16,356 nucleotides of DNA, taken from the NCBI GenBank assembly GCA_016296045.1, contig JAEDKB010000020.1, positions 1 to 16,356 on the forward strand. The letters are read 5' to 3'. Position numbers and translations under genes: made by a program. This document shows positions 6,780 to 14,397 of the stretch, piece after piece (position 1 is the stretch's first letter; every line of letters starts with the position of its first letter). The notes under the pieces were generated by a model. It was not told the origin of the DNA and did no database searches. It saw only the letters and a list, made by a program, of their open reading frames with translations. This stretch comes from Oscillospiraceae bacterium. Its GTDB lineage: Bacteria > Bacillota > Clostridia > Oscillospirales > Oscillospiraceae.

Positions 6780-6808
6780 AGCATACCACGCAGATACCTT
6801 ACTGTCAA
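6780..6808 (-). promoter_or_regulatory. Promoter of the feo operon
   Basis: On the minus strand TTGACA (6808-6803) is followed after 17 bases by TATGCT (6785-6780), a strong sigma-A-type promoter. It is back to back with the plus-strand promoter at 6828-6855, about 20 bases apart. Confidence 0.8.
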
Positions 6809-6827
6809 GCAGCTATCGGAAAAAACC

Positions 6828-6855
6828 TTGCAATTTTTATGCTTTGTGCTATGAT
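6828..6855 (+). promoter_or_regulatory. Promoter of the membrane protein-ruvX operon
   Basis: TTGCAA, a 16-base spacer and TATGAT lie about 30 bases before a strongly marked start codon. The short leader leaves no room for a riboswitch. Confidence 0.65.
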
Positions 6856-6884
6856 GAAGACGGCAAAACAAAGGAGGTCTCCGC

Positions 6885-7676
6885 ATGAAAATCAACATTC
6901 GGATTTTATGCCGCACTGCGCTGCTTCTTGCGCTGTGTATCGCAAGTCAGTTTTTAAAAAACACATCGGTTTATATCACCGGCACCATAATCAACGCCAT
7001 TTTGATCGTTTCCGTGCTCTCCTGCGGTCTGCTCGGCGGCGCGGTCATTTCCGTCATTACGCCGCTGACCTCCTGGTGGATCACCGGCAGTCCGCTGATC
7101 AGCGCCATTCCCCTGCTGCTGCCCTGCATCATGCTCGGCAATCTGATGATCGTATTTTCTGTCTGGTTTTTCTCCCGTTGGCTGGGCAAGCGCGTTCCGA
7201 CCGCAGAGCGAATTCAGACGAGCGACAGCCGGTTCCGTCTGGTGCTGACCGTCTGTCTGGTCGCTGCGGTTTTGTGGGCAGGTGCCAGTATCGCTTTCCT
7301 GTCCGCTCTGTCTGCCGTGCTTCAGCTTGACAAAACCTCTCCGCTGATATGGATGAGCCTCATCAGCTCTATCGGTGTTTTCCTGTTCTTTGTGCTTTTG
7401 TGGATGCTGTGCTGCCGTTTCCCCAAAACATGGCTGCTCATTGCCGGCTGTGTGGTCGGCTCGGTAGTGAAGGCTGCGGTCATGTGGCTTCTCATTGTCA
7501 AAGCGGTTCTTCCGGCATTTTTCCCTGCCAGCGGGCTGCCTGAGACGATGCTGAGTGTTGCCTCCGTTCAATTCTCTGTTACCCAGCTCGTTACGTCGCT
7601 GCTCGCTTCCGTCATTGTCGTTTTGATTTGGGCTCCCCTGGGAAAGTATCTGGAAAAGCAGGTGCAAAGCGCATGA
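6885..7676 (+). CDS. Probable ECF transporter S component-like membrane protein
   Basis: This is a 263-aa hydrophobic protein with six or seven predicted membrane segments (about 8-24, 33-58, 72-99, 118-146, 155-177, 182-210, 229-252). The N-terminal half, with GTIINAILIVSVLSCGLLGG and a following LTSWWITGSP loop, looks like substrate-binding S components of energy-coupling-factor vitamin/metal importers. No ECF ATPase or T component is nearby, as is normal for group II S components that share a central module. The substrate cannot be read from sequence. AAAGGAGGT precedes the ATG. Its stop codon overlaps the ruvX start as ATGA. It could instead be another multi-pass permease. Confidence 0.6.
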   Translation: MKINIRILCRTALLLALCIASQFLKNTSVYITGTIINAILIVSVLSCGLLGGAVISVITPLTSWWITGSPLISAIPLLLPCIMLGNLMIVFSVWFFSRWLGKRVPTAERIQTSDSRFRLVLTVCLVAAVLWAGASIAFLSALSAVLQLDKTSPLIWMSLISSIGVFLFFVLLWMLCCRFPKTWLLIAGCVVGSVVKAAVMWLLIVKAVLPAFFPASGLPETMLSVASVQFSVTQLVTSLLASVIVVLIWAPLGKYLEKQVQSA

Positions 7677-8086
7677 GAGTCTTGGCCATTGACTACGGCG
7701 ATGCGCGTACGGGAATTGCCGTTTCCGACAAAACCGGCATGATTGTCGGGCAGACCACCGTGATCCACAGCCGCAATGCCAAAAAAACCGCGCAGGAAAT
7801 TGCGCTTCTGGTTCAGCAGACCGGCGCGGAGCGCCTTGTTATGGGCTTTCCGCGGAACATGGACGGAACGGAGGGCCCCCGTGCCGCATTGTATAGGGAA
7901 TTTGCCGCTTTGGTCGAGCAGGAATGCTCCATGCCCGTAATTCTCTGGGATGAGCGCCGCACTACGGTAGAAGCGCACAACATCCTTTCCGACTGTAATT
8001 ATCACGGCAAAAAAAGGAAAAACACCGTTGACGCCGTTGCCGCCTCATTGATTTTAGAGGGCTATTTATCCTTTTTGTCGCGCTGA
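7673..8086 (+). CDS. ruvX: Putative pre-16S rRNA nuclease / Holliday junction resolvase-like RuvX
   Basis: RuvX (YqgF/YrrK) is an RNase H-fold nuclease implicated in 16S rRNA 5'-end maturation and proposed as a Holliday junction resolvase. The 137-aa product is family length. It has the three acidic motifs: MRVLAIDYGDARTGIAVSD (Asp7), WDERRTT (Glu94) and NTVDAVAASLIL (Asp120), plus the conserved VMGFPRNMDGTEG. The ATG overlaps the preceding stop as ATGA; upstream in-frame starts would lie inside that gene. Its last 25 bases overlap the convergent TauE-like gene. A DUF1292 gene, its partner in many Firmicutes (ruvX with yrzB in Bacillus), lies 1.6 kb away. Confidence 0.93.
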   Translation: MRVLAIDYGDARTGIAVSDKTGMIVGQTTVIHSRNAKKTAQEIALLVQQTGAERLVMGFPRNMDGTEGPRAALYREFAALVEQECSMPVILWDERRTTVEAHNILSDCNYHGKKRKNTVDAVAASLILEGYLSFLSR

Positions 8087-8439
8087 CGGAAAAACAGCTC
8101 CGTCAAGCCGACAATCAGCAAAAAACCGCCGAAGAGTTTGCGCAGCAGTGCTGTGTCGATCATCGTTGCAAGAAATGCCGCACCTGCGGCAAACAGGCTT
8201 CCGATGATTGCCGCAGGAACGACGACACGCCAACAAATCAGGCGGTTTTTTATATGGAAAAGCAGCGCACAGGCTGCCGTCGGCAGAAAATAGAGCAAAT
8301 TGATTCCCTGCGCGGTTGTCTGCGCAACGCCCATAACGGCTGTCATCCAGACCATCAGCAGTGTGCCGCCGCCGACCCCTAAGCCGGAAAAAACACCGCA
8401 GATCAATCCGGCAAGCGCCGCGAAAATTGCGCCGCTCAT
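8062..8439 (-). CDS. TauE/SafE family half-permease, second gene
   Basis: The 125-aa membrane protein has a glycine-rich start (GLICGVFSGLGVGGGT, about 11-26) and hydrophobic segments throughout. It ends in a basic tail. TauE/SafE proteins export or import sulfite, sulfoacetate and other organic anions; full-length members are about 250 aa with two such halves. This gene encodes one half. The ATG overlaps the stop of the upstream half by ATGA, so the two are likely co-translated and dimerise. Extending the start 20 residues upstream would run into the neighbour. Its 3' end overlaps ruvX, tail to tail. Substrate unknown. Confidence 0.85.
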   Translation of the reverse strand: MSGAIFAALAGLICGVFSGLGVGGGTLLMVWMTAVMGVAQTTAQGINLLYFLPTAACALLFHIKNRLICWRVVVPAAIIGSLFAAGAAFLATMIDTALLRKLFGGFLLIVGLTELFFRQRDKKDK

Positions 8440-8798
8440 GCCGTCAGAAGGCGGTATCCGCCCCAGAGAATAAAAATTCCCAATATACGGTGAAGCCATT
8501 TCGTCGGCAGCTTTTTCAGAAACAGACCTGCAAGCACTCCGCCGATCGCGCCGCCGATCAGATACGGTACGGAGGAAGAGGCAAATTCACCGCCGCGCAA
8601 AAGATAAACGCCTGCCGATACCAGCGACAGCGGCAGCACGATACATACGCAGGAGGCAAAGGTCTCATGCTCCTTCAGATCTGTGGTATGCGTTAACAGC
8701 GGCAGCAGCACCATTCCGCCGCCCGCTCCGAACAGGCCGTTCACAATTCCTGCCGCCGCTCCCGACAGCCACGGTCCGATTTTTTTCAGCTTTTGCAT
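8436..8798 (-). CDS. TauE/SafE family half-permease, first gene
   Basis: The 120-aa membrane protein begins MQKLKKIGPWLSGAAAGIVN and has the family glycine motif GLFGAGGGMVLLPLL (about 21-35). Roughly four hydrophobic segments follow, ending WLHRILGIFILWGGYRLL. It is half the size of a standard TauE/SafE anion permease. Together with the overlapping downstream gene it would make a full transporter as a heterodimer. GGGGAGG is 5 bases upstream of the ATG. This split form is often seen in Clostridia (family knowledge). No sulfur-metabolism gene is adjacent to suggest the substrate. Confidence 0.85.
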   Translation of the reverse strand: MQKLKKIGPWLSGAAAGIVNGLFGAGGGMVLLPLLTHTTDLKEHETFASCVCIVLPLSLVSAGVYLLRGGEFASSSVPYLIGGAIGGVLAGLFLKKLPTKWLHRILGIFILWGGYRLLTA

Positions 8799-8936
8799 AG
8801 AAGCCTCCCCGTTTGCGCTTTTTTACCGTTCTCTTCCAGTCTTTCCCGATACGGTTTTTTTATGCGGTGAACATACCTCATATCTGTCCCTTTGTCCGAA
8901 TATAATCTCCCATAAGAAGTTGAACGAGGTGGGACA

Positions 8937-9536
8937 ATGGAACAAATCACAAATCGTATCGTGCTGACCGGCTGTCTTGCGTCTGCTCCGGAGTACTCGC
9001 ACAGCAATCACAATCGGCATTTTTATTCGTTTTTTTTGGAGGTCGCCCGTCTCTCAGGCGCCATAGATCGCTTGCAGATTCTTGCTTCCGAGGAGCTTCT
9101 GGCGCAGACGGAGATTTCGGAAGGCTCCGGCGTGTACATCGAAGGACAAATCCGCTCCTTCAACAATCGGTCTCCTTTTGGGAGAAGACTCATTATTTCT
9201 GTTTTTGCCGAATACATAGAGGTGACGGACGCGCCGCATGACAATCAGGTAACGCTTCAGGGGATCATCTGCAAGGAGCCTGTTTTCCGCCGCACGCCGC
9301 TCGGCAGAGAAATCTGCGATGTCATGCTGGCAGTCAACCGTCCGTACCACCGCGCTGATTATCTGCCATGCATTCTCTGGGGAAGATGCGCGCAGGAGGT
9401 CTCCGACTATCCGGTCGGAACGCCGCTTTTGATTACCGGCCGATTGCAAAGCCGCGATTACATCAAAATGATCGACGGCGTTGCCGAGCAGCGCACCGCC
9501 TATGAGATCTCCGCCATTACCGCAGAGCTTCCGTAA
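8937..9536 (+). CDS. SSB-like protein with two OB folds
   Basis: The 199-aa product contains two successive OB-fold (single-stranded DNA-binding) domains. The first covers about residues 4-96 (NRIVLTGCLASAPEY; SGVYIEGQIRSF). The second covers about 103-196 (NQVTLQGIICKEPVFRRTPL; CDVMLAVNRPY; TPLLITGRLQSRDY). The pattern NxVxLxG-x-EPxxRxTPxG matches the SSB/PriB family. The protein ends SAITAELP and lacks the acidic C-terminal tip of replicative SSB, so it is probably an accessory ssDNA-binding protein. The ATG follows GAGGTGGG. A TATAAT lies about 40 bases upstream without a clear -35. It is a single-gene unit ended by a long hairpin. Confidence 0.85.
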   Translation: MEQITNRIVLTGCLASAPEYSHSNHNRHFYSFFLEVARLSGAIDRLQILASEELLAQTEISEGSGVYIEGQIRSFNNRSPFGRRLIISVFAEYIEVTDAPHDNQVTLQGIICKEPVFRRTPLGREICDVMLAVNRPYHRADYLPCILWGRCAQEVSDYPVGTPLLITGRLQSRDYIKMIDGVAEQRTAYEISAITAELP

Positions 9537-9551
9537 ATTCGGTTACGACAA

Positions 9552-9601
9552 AAAATTCCACACCGAAGGCTCGTTCATCCAAGCCTTCGGTGTGGAATTT
9601 T
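9552..9601. terminator. Bidirectional terminator after the SSB-like gene and the DUF1292 operon
   Basis: A perfect 20-bp stem (AAAATTCCACACCGAAGGCT and its complement) with a 10-base loop lies between convergent genes. T-runs of 4 (plus) and 6 (minus) flank it, so it should stop both, more strongly on the minus strand. Confidence 0.9.
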
Positions 9602-9622
9602 CGGTTTCGGAAATATGTTGGA

Positions 9623-9663
9623 AAAAACGGAGGCTTTCACTGCCGTTCCGTCCTGCCGTTTTT
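9623..9663 (-). terminator. Possible extra terminator right after the DUF1292 gene
   Basis: AAAAACGG and CCGTTTTT form an 8-bp stem with a 25-base loop that can also fold as ACGGA/TCCGT. On the minus strand it is followed by six Ts, two bases after the stop codon. It would act just before the larger hairpin at 9552-9601. The long loop makes it uncertain. Confidence 0.4.
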
Positions 9664-9664
9664 G

Positions 9665-9931
9665 TCAGATCGGCTCATCCATCAGACGGTCAAATTCCGC
9701 CGCTACCTTGTCAAATTCCTCTTCGGGGATATCCAGAAGCTCAAAGTCGTCGTCTGTCGGCACATAGCCGTAGAGATACACGTCGTTGGAATCGTCAAAT
9801 GCTTCCAGCGCGATATATTGCTTATCCTCCAGATCAAACACGCCCATAATGCCACACTCAAAGCTCTCGCCGTTGTCAAACTCCAGAGTGATGATCTCGT
9901 CTTCGGAATACTGTGCACGTTTTTCTTCCAT
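9665..9931 (-). CDS. DUF1292 domain protein
   Basis: This 88-aa, strongly acidic protein matches the small DUF1292 family of Firmicutes in length and pattern: EDEIITLEFDNGESFEC, then DKQYIALEAFDD, VYLYGYVPTDDDFELLDI and a helical acidic end. It is predicted cytoplasmic, with no signal or membrane segment. The function of the family is unknown; in Bacillus its member yrzB sits next to ruvX (yrrK), and a ruvX lies close by here. AGGAGG is 8 bases before the ATG. It is the last gene of a series with mutY and an exonuclease. Confidence 0.85.
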   Translation of the reverse strand: MEEKRAQYSEDEIITLEFDNGESFECGIMGVFDLEDKQYIALEAFDDSNDVYLYGYVPTDDDFELLDIPEEEFDKVAAEFDRLMDEPI

Positions 9932-9992
9932 GGATGATTCCTCCTGTTAAATAGTATTTTCAGTATACCCTCTTTTTCCGGAAAGTGCAAGC

Positions 9993-11015
9993 CTATTCTT
10001 CCAGAAACTGCCGATAGGCCGTCGGCAGGCCGATTTTTTCCCGAATCTCTTCCGGCGTTGCCCAGAAAAAGGTGTTTTCCGTGTCACATTCCAGATAGCA
10101 GCCGGTCAGTTTCCAGTGAACGTGCGTAAAAACATGGTCGCGCTGCACCGTTTTGAGGATATTGCGCGGATGCACGCCCCATGCTTCCGCCTGTTCGAGC
10201 ATCTGCGGAAGGCTCAGCGCCCCTTCCGTGTCGGGAAGCTGCCACAGACCTGCCAGCAATCCCTTTTTCGGACGTTTGCAGACCGCCAGCTTCTCTCCGC
10301 AGCGCAGAATGAACACCGTCCGTTTTTCCACTCTGCGCGGTTTTTTTGCCGCCTTGACCGGATAACGCGACTGCGTTCCCGTTTGATTGGCGCGGCACAG
10401 TTTTTGCAGCGGACAGCTTTCGCACAGCGGCGCACCGTTCGGCACACACACGGTAGCGCCAAGCTCCATCAGCGCCTGCGTAAAGTCGCCGCAATGCCCC
10501 TTCGGATAGACCTTGCTTAACTCATTTGCAAAGAATTTTTTCGTACGCTCGTCCGTAACCGGTGCATCGGAAGCAAGAAAACGGGAAAGCACCCGCAGGA
10601 CGTTGCCATCCACCGCCGCAACCGGCTGTTCAAAGCAAATGGAGCAGATTGCTCCGGCCGTATAGGCACCGATGCCCGGCAGTTTCAGCAGCTTTTCATA
10701 GTTTTGGGGAAATTCTCCCGAAAAATCATCGCATATGATCTTTGCTGCCTTTTGCAGATTGCGGACGCGGCTGTAGTATCCCAGCCCCTCCCAGAGCTTC
10801 AGCAGCTCATCCTCCTGCGCCTGCGCAAGCGCCTGAACGGTAGGAAGCCTTTGCAGAAAGCGGTCATAGTAGCCCTTGACCGCCTCCACTCGGGTCTGCT
10901 GGAGCATAATTTCCGACAGCCATACATGATACGGCTGCCGATCCTTTCGCCACGGAAGATCGCGGCGATTTTCCGCAAACCATGGCAGCAGCAGTTCCGG
11001 CAGTTTTTCCAGCAT
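9993..11015 (-). CDS. mutY: A/G-specific adenine DNA glycosylase MutY
   Basis: MutY removes adenine mispaired with 8-oxoguanine. The 340-aa product has the N-terminal signature LPWRKDRQPYHVWLSEIMLQQT (catalytic Glu35), the helix-hairpin-helix LPGIGAYTAGAI (112-123) and the catalytic Asp136 in VDGNV. The [4Fe-4S] cysteines are 190, 198, 201 and 207. A C-terminal NUDIX-like domain (about 225-340) recognises 8-oxoG. The first cysteine spacing is seven residues instead of the textbook six. An AGAAGGAAG site precedes the ATG. It lies 49 bases after the exonuclease gene and 61 bases before the DUF1292 gene, probably one operon for DNA care. Confidence 0.96.
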   Translation of the reverse strand: MLEKLPELLLPWFAENRRDLPWRKDRQPYHVWLSEIMLQQTRVEAVKGYYDRFLQRLPTVQALAQAQEDELLKLWEGLGYYSRVRNLQKAAKIICDDFSGEFPQNYEKLLKLPGIGAYTAGAICSICFEQPVAAVDGNVLRVLSRFLASDAPVTDERTKKFFANELSKVYPKGHCGDFTQALMELGATVCVPNGAPLCESCPLQKLCRANQTGTQSRYPVKAAKKPRRVEKRTVFILRCGEKLAVCKRPKKGLLAGLWQLPDTEGALSLPQMLEQAEAWGVHPRNILKTVQRDHVFTHVHWKLTGCYLECDTENTFFWATPEEIREKIGLPTAYRQFLEE

Positions 11016-11064
11016 AGGCTTCCTTCTTTCTTATCACGCTGTCGCAATGACACGTTTGGCAGCT

Positions 11065-12033
11065 TTACTGTTCTGCCTTTCTCTGTGTGCTCCTTTTGCG
11101 TCTGCGGCGTGCCGGACGTCTGCGCGCCGCCAGCTCATCAAATTTTTGAGCCGCATCCGAAGCACCTTCATAGATCAGGCGGCTGACACGCATTGTCCCA
11201 TCCGTTTCTTTTTGCAGACGAATCCGAATCAGGTAGCGTCCGTGCTCCGGACATTCCGCCATGGTCATATAGCGCCGCCCCTCCTGTGCGATCCACGCGC
11301 CGTTCGGCATGGGTGCGCCGCACTGCGGGCAATGGCTTTTCAGCTCTGTCATGGCAGTAATCGCCTTCGCCTTATCCTCATAGCCGCGGAATACCGTGCG
11401 GCCGATGCAGCCCTCCGGCGGATTGCCGTGGAAACCGTCGCAATGGCTGCGAAGCGCCTGCTCATACCCTGCGATTCCCTTTTTCAGATCCAGCCGACTG
11501 CAAATCAGCGCCGTGTGATATGCGTCGCCAAGTGCATCATGTGCCGGACGGCTCGGTTCGATTCCGATGATCTCCATCGCAGAGGAGAGCGCTTTTTGTG
11601 CCGTTCCGCAGCCCGTCTGCGCATTGAAAATCATCTGAGCATTATACCATTCGGTAATCCAGTCCGGCTCACCGTCATGCAGGAGGATATTATCCTCCAA
11701 AATCTTTATATCGTCAAAGCCCCACGTCAGGAAAATACATTCGCCGCCGATCCATTTGCGGAAACGCTCCAGCGCCTCCGGAAACGGAAGTCCTTCCTCG
11801 CGCAATGTGGCATCGTGCAGACCGGTCAGCTTGGAAACACGGCTGTTGAGTTTTTTATAGTATTTGGGGCGTACCAATACCTGAAATTCGTCGGCAACCT
11901 TGCCGCTTTCCAGCAGACGCACCGCTCCGATCTGAATGATCTCTCCATGAATCTCCACCGGCAGCACTTTTTTTGCCGCATAGGAGCCAGGCCACGGCTG
12001 ATTCCACTCCAGATCCAAAACAATATACTGCAT
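11065..12033 (-). CDS. DEDDh 3'-5' exonuclease with zinc-ribbon-like C-terminus
   Basis: The 322-aa product begins MQYIVLDLEWNQP, the Exo I motif (Asp7, Glu9) of the DnaQ/RNase T (DEDDh) exonuclease fold. WGFDD (104-108) gives Exo II and HDALGD (165-170) gives Exo III, so it should be a metal-dependent 3'-5' nuclease resembling the KapD/ERI-1 group. After the catalytic domain comes a possible zinc site, CPQCG (235-239) and CPEHG (261-265). The tail is very basic (ARRRPARRRRK), which would favour nucleic-acid binding. AAAGGAGGG precedes the chosen ATG; an in-frame codon 57 bases upstream lacks one. DNA or RNA substrate is unknown. It leads the operon with mutY and the DUF1292 gene. Confidence 0.85.
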   Translation of the reverse strand: MQYIVLDLEWNQPWPGSYAAKKVLPVEIHGEIIQIGAVRLLESGKVADEFQVLVRPKYYKKLNSRVSKLTGLHDATLREEGLPFPEALERFRKWIGGECIFLTWGFDDIKILEDNILLHDGEPDWITEWYNAQMIFNAQTGCGTAQKALSSAMEIIGIEPSRPAHDALGDAYHTALICSRLDLKKGIAGYEQALRSHCDGFHGNPPEGCIGRTVFRGYEDKAKAITAMTELKSHCPQCGAPMPNGAWIAQEGRRYMTMAECPEHGRYLIRIRLQKETDGTMRVSRLIYEGASDAAQKFDELAARRRPARRRRKRSTQRKAEQ

Positions 12034-12061
12034 CCCGTGTCCCTCCTTTATCAGCCAAAAT

Positions 12062-12090
12062 ATCATACCATAGTTTTCCCTTGCCCGCAA
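12062..12090 (-). promoter_or_regulatory. Promoter of the exonuclease-mutY-DUF1292 operon
   Basis: On the minus strand TTGCGG (12090-12085) is followed after 17 bases by TATGAT (12067-12062), about 30 bases before the gene. It is divergent to the hydratase promoter about 20 bases away. Confidence 0.6.
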
Positions 12091-12108
12091 GAATCATCGA
12101 TAAAGTTT

Positions 12109-12137
12109 TTGACTTTTTCCGCGTGTTGTTATATAGT
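12109..12137 (+). promoter_or_regulatory. Promoter of the hydratase operon
   Basis: TTGACT (12109-12114), a 17-base spacer and TATAGT (12132-12137) form a good sigma-A promoter. The leader before the gene is only about 18 bases, so there is little room for an attenuator or riboswitch. Confidence 0.8.
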
Positions 12138-12160
12138 TATGAAAAACGGAGGTGCTTTTC

Positions 12161-14380
12161 ATGATACAGATTCACAATGACGGTATGTTCTATCTCGGCG
12201 GCAAGCTGATCCCCGAAGGTCAGGCTGCCCGCAACGCAGACGACGGCCGCAAAAAGACGATCGCTTACGGGATTCTCTCTGCCCATAACACTTCCGGAGA
12301 TATGCGGGCGCTGAAAATGAAGTTTGACGCGATGGCATCCCATGACATCACCTATGTCGGTATCATCCAGACAGCCCGTGCCTCCGGTCTCGAAAAATTT
12401 CCGCTTCCCTATGTGCTGACCAACTGCCACAACTCCCTGTGCGCCGTCGGCGGCACGATCAATGAAGACGATCATGTGTTCGGTCTGTCCGCGGCAAAAA
12501 AATACGGCGGCGAATTTGTTCCGGCACATCAATCCGTAATTCACAGCTATATGCGCGAAATGTATGCAGGCGGCGGCAGAATGATTCTCGGCTCCGATTC
12601 TCATACACGCTACGGCGCTTACGGCACGATCGCCATCGGTGAGGGCGGTCCGGAGCTGGTCAAGCAGCTTCTGTGCAAAACCTACGATATTGCCTATCCG
12701 CGCATTGTCGGCATCCATCTGACGGGCAAGCCGAAAGCCGGTGTCGGCCCTCAGGACGTTGCCCTTGCCATCATCGGCGCGACCTTCAAACAGGGCACCG
12801 TCAAAAACAGTATTATGGAATTCTTCGGCGAGGGCATCGCCAACTTGTCCATGGACTACCGCAACGGCATTGATGTCATGACGACGGAAACCAGTTGTCT
12901 TTCCTCCGTCTGGCAGACCGACGAAACCGTCCGCAAGTCCCTTGCCGCCCATGGCAGAGCCGATGCGTATAAAGCGCTTGCTCCGCAGGACGGTGCCTAT
13001 TATGATGCGGTTCTGGAGGTCGATCTTTCCACGGTCGAGCCGATGATCGCCCTGCCCTTCCATCCGTCCAATACTTACACCATCCGCGAATTTAACGAAA
13101 ATCTGGAAGACCTGCTCCATGCAGTCGATGAAAGCGCTGTTTCCACCCTCGGTCTGAAAAAGCAGCCCGAAAGTCTGACAAAGAAGATTCGCAGCGGAAA
13201 ATTCTATGCCGATCAGGGCGTGATTGCCGGCTGCTCCGGCGGCACCTTCCAGAATCTGGTCAAGGCAGCGGAAATTCTGAACGGAAAGCCCCTCGGAAGC
13301 GATCACTTCTGGCTCTCCTGCTATCCGGCAAGTCAGCCCGTCATGATGGAGCTGCTCCGTACCGGCGCTCTGGAAAAGCTGATTGCCTCCGGCGCTTCGA
13401 TCCGCAGCGCTTTCTGCGGCCCATGCTTCGGCGCAGGTGACGTACCTGCCAACGGTGCTTTCTCCATCCGCCATTCCACCAGAAACTTCCCCAACCGGGA
13501 AGGCTCCAAGCCCGCTGACGGTCAGGTCGCCTATGTCGCATTGATGGACTCGCGTTCCATTGCCGCCTCCGCTCTCAACGGCGGCGCAATCACTCCGGCA
13601 ACCGAGCTTGCCGAATTGACCGAGGATCCGTCCTTTATGGATTATCACTTCAATACTGCTCCCTACGAGCGCGTCTACCACGGTGTCGGCAAGTCCGATC
13701 CCGAACAGCCGCTGGTTTTCGGTCCGAACATTGCCGACTGGCCCAAGCAGATTGCCATGCCGGAAAATCTCCTGATTACCGTTGCTTCTGCAATCTATGA
13801 CCCCGTAACCACCACGGACGAGCTGATCCCCTCCGGCGAGACTTCCTCCTACCGCAGCAACCCGCTGCGTCTGAGTGAATTTGCTCTCAGCCGCAAGGAC
13901 CCCGCCTATGTCGGACGGGCAAAAGAGATTCTGGCGCAGGAGCAGCAGCGCAGGCAGGCACCCGAAAGCGTGGATCTGATGGGCTATGACCCCGCAGCCA
14001 CGGGACTCGGAAGTGCCGTGATGGCGATCAAGCCCGGCGACGGCTCCGCAAGAGAGCAGGCCGCCTCCTGTCAGCGTGTTCTGGGCGGCGTAGCAAATCT
14101 CTGCGAAGATTTTGCGACCAAGCGCTACCGCAGCAATGTCATCAACTGGGGTATGCTTCCCTTTACGGTAGAAAACATTGCACAGTACAATATTCAGCCC
14201 GGCGACCGCATCTATGTAGAGGGAATCCGCGCCGCTTTGGAGGGAAATGCTTCTGAAATTCCCGCCGTGCTGATACAGGACGGCAAACGCACCGCGTTGA
14301 CCCTGAAGCTGGAAAACCTCACCCGTGAGGAACGCGACATCATTCTTGCCGGCTGCCTCATCAACTATTACGCAAAATAA
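12161..14380 (+). CDS. Aconitase-superfamily hydratase
   Basis: The 739-aa product has the aconitase fold. Early features are [17 protein letters not shown] and [11 protein letters not shown] (145-155). The three [4Fe-4S] ligands are C358 (GCSGG) and C419/C422 (CGPC). [13 protein letters not shown] (438-450) is the substrate-binding loop, and a C-terminal swivel domain contains [13 protein letters not shown]. It should be an Fe-S hydro-lyase isomerising a hydroxy-acid. It resembles the poorly known YbhJ-type hydratases more than citrate aconitases, and no citrate synthase or isocitrate dehydrogenase is nearby, so the substrate is uncertain. The ATG of MIQIHNDG follows GGAGGTG; an upstream GTG lies inside that site. 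A Cys-rich gene follows 17 bases later. Confidence 0.9.
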   Translation: MIQIHNDGMFYLGGKLIPEGQAARNADDGRKKTIAYGILSAHNTSGDMRALKMKFDAMASHDITYVGIIQTARASGLEKFPLPYVLTNCHNSLCAVGGTINEDDHVFGLSAAKKYGGEFVPAHQSVIHSYMREMYAGGGRMILGSDSHTRYGAYGTIAIGEGGPELVKQLLCKTYDIAYPRIVGIHLTGKPKAGVGPQDVALAIIGATFKQGTVKNSIMEFFGEGIANLSMDYRNGIDVMTTETSCLSSVWQTDETVRKSLAAHGRADAYKALAPQDGAYYDAVLEVDLSTVEPMIALPFHPSNTYTIREFNENLEDLLHAVDESAVSTLGLKKQPESLTKKIRSGKFYADQGVIAGCSGGTFQNLVKAAEILNGKPLGSDHFWLSCYPASQPVMMELLRTGALEKLIASGASIRSAFCGPCFGAGDVPANGAFSIRHSTRNFPNREGSKPADGQVAYVALMDSRSIAASALNGGAITPATELAELTEDPSFMDYHFNTAPYERVYHGVGKSDPEQPLVFGPNIADWPKQIAMPENLLITVASAIYDPVTTTDELIPSGETSSYRSNPLRLSEFALSRKDPAYVGRAKEILAQEQQRRQAPESVDLMGYDPAATGLGSAVMAIKPGDGSAREQAASCQRVLGGVANLCEDFATKRYRSNVINWGMLPFTVENIAQYNIQPGDRIYVEGIRAALEGNASEIPAVLIQDGKRTALTLKLENLTREERDIILAGCLINYYAK

Positions 14381-14397
14381 TCGTTTGGGAGGCAGCT

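Noticed and set aside
6954..7667. A 237-codon minus-strand frame rich in Gln, Asn and Arg
   Set aside because: It is the complement of a membrane-protein gene, whose hydrophobic codons read as polar residues on the other strand.
8786..8881. A 31-residue very basic reading frame (minus strand) ending inside the start of the first TauE-like gene
   Set aside because: It has only a weak ribosome binding site (AAAGGGA) and no recognisable motif. Its overlap with a clear start suggests leader sequence, though a leader peptide cannot be excluded.
12137..13681. A 514-codon open frame on the minus strand
   Set aside because: It lies wholly opposite the hydratase gene, has no family features, and its openness follows from the codon use of the real gene.
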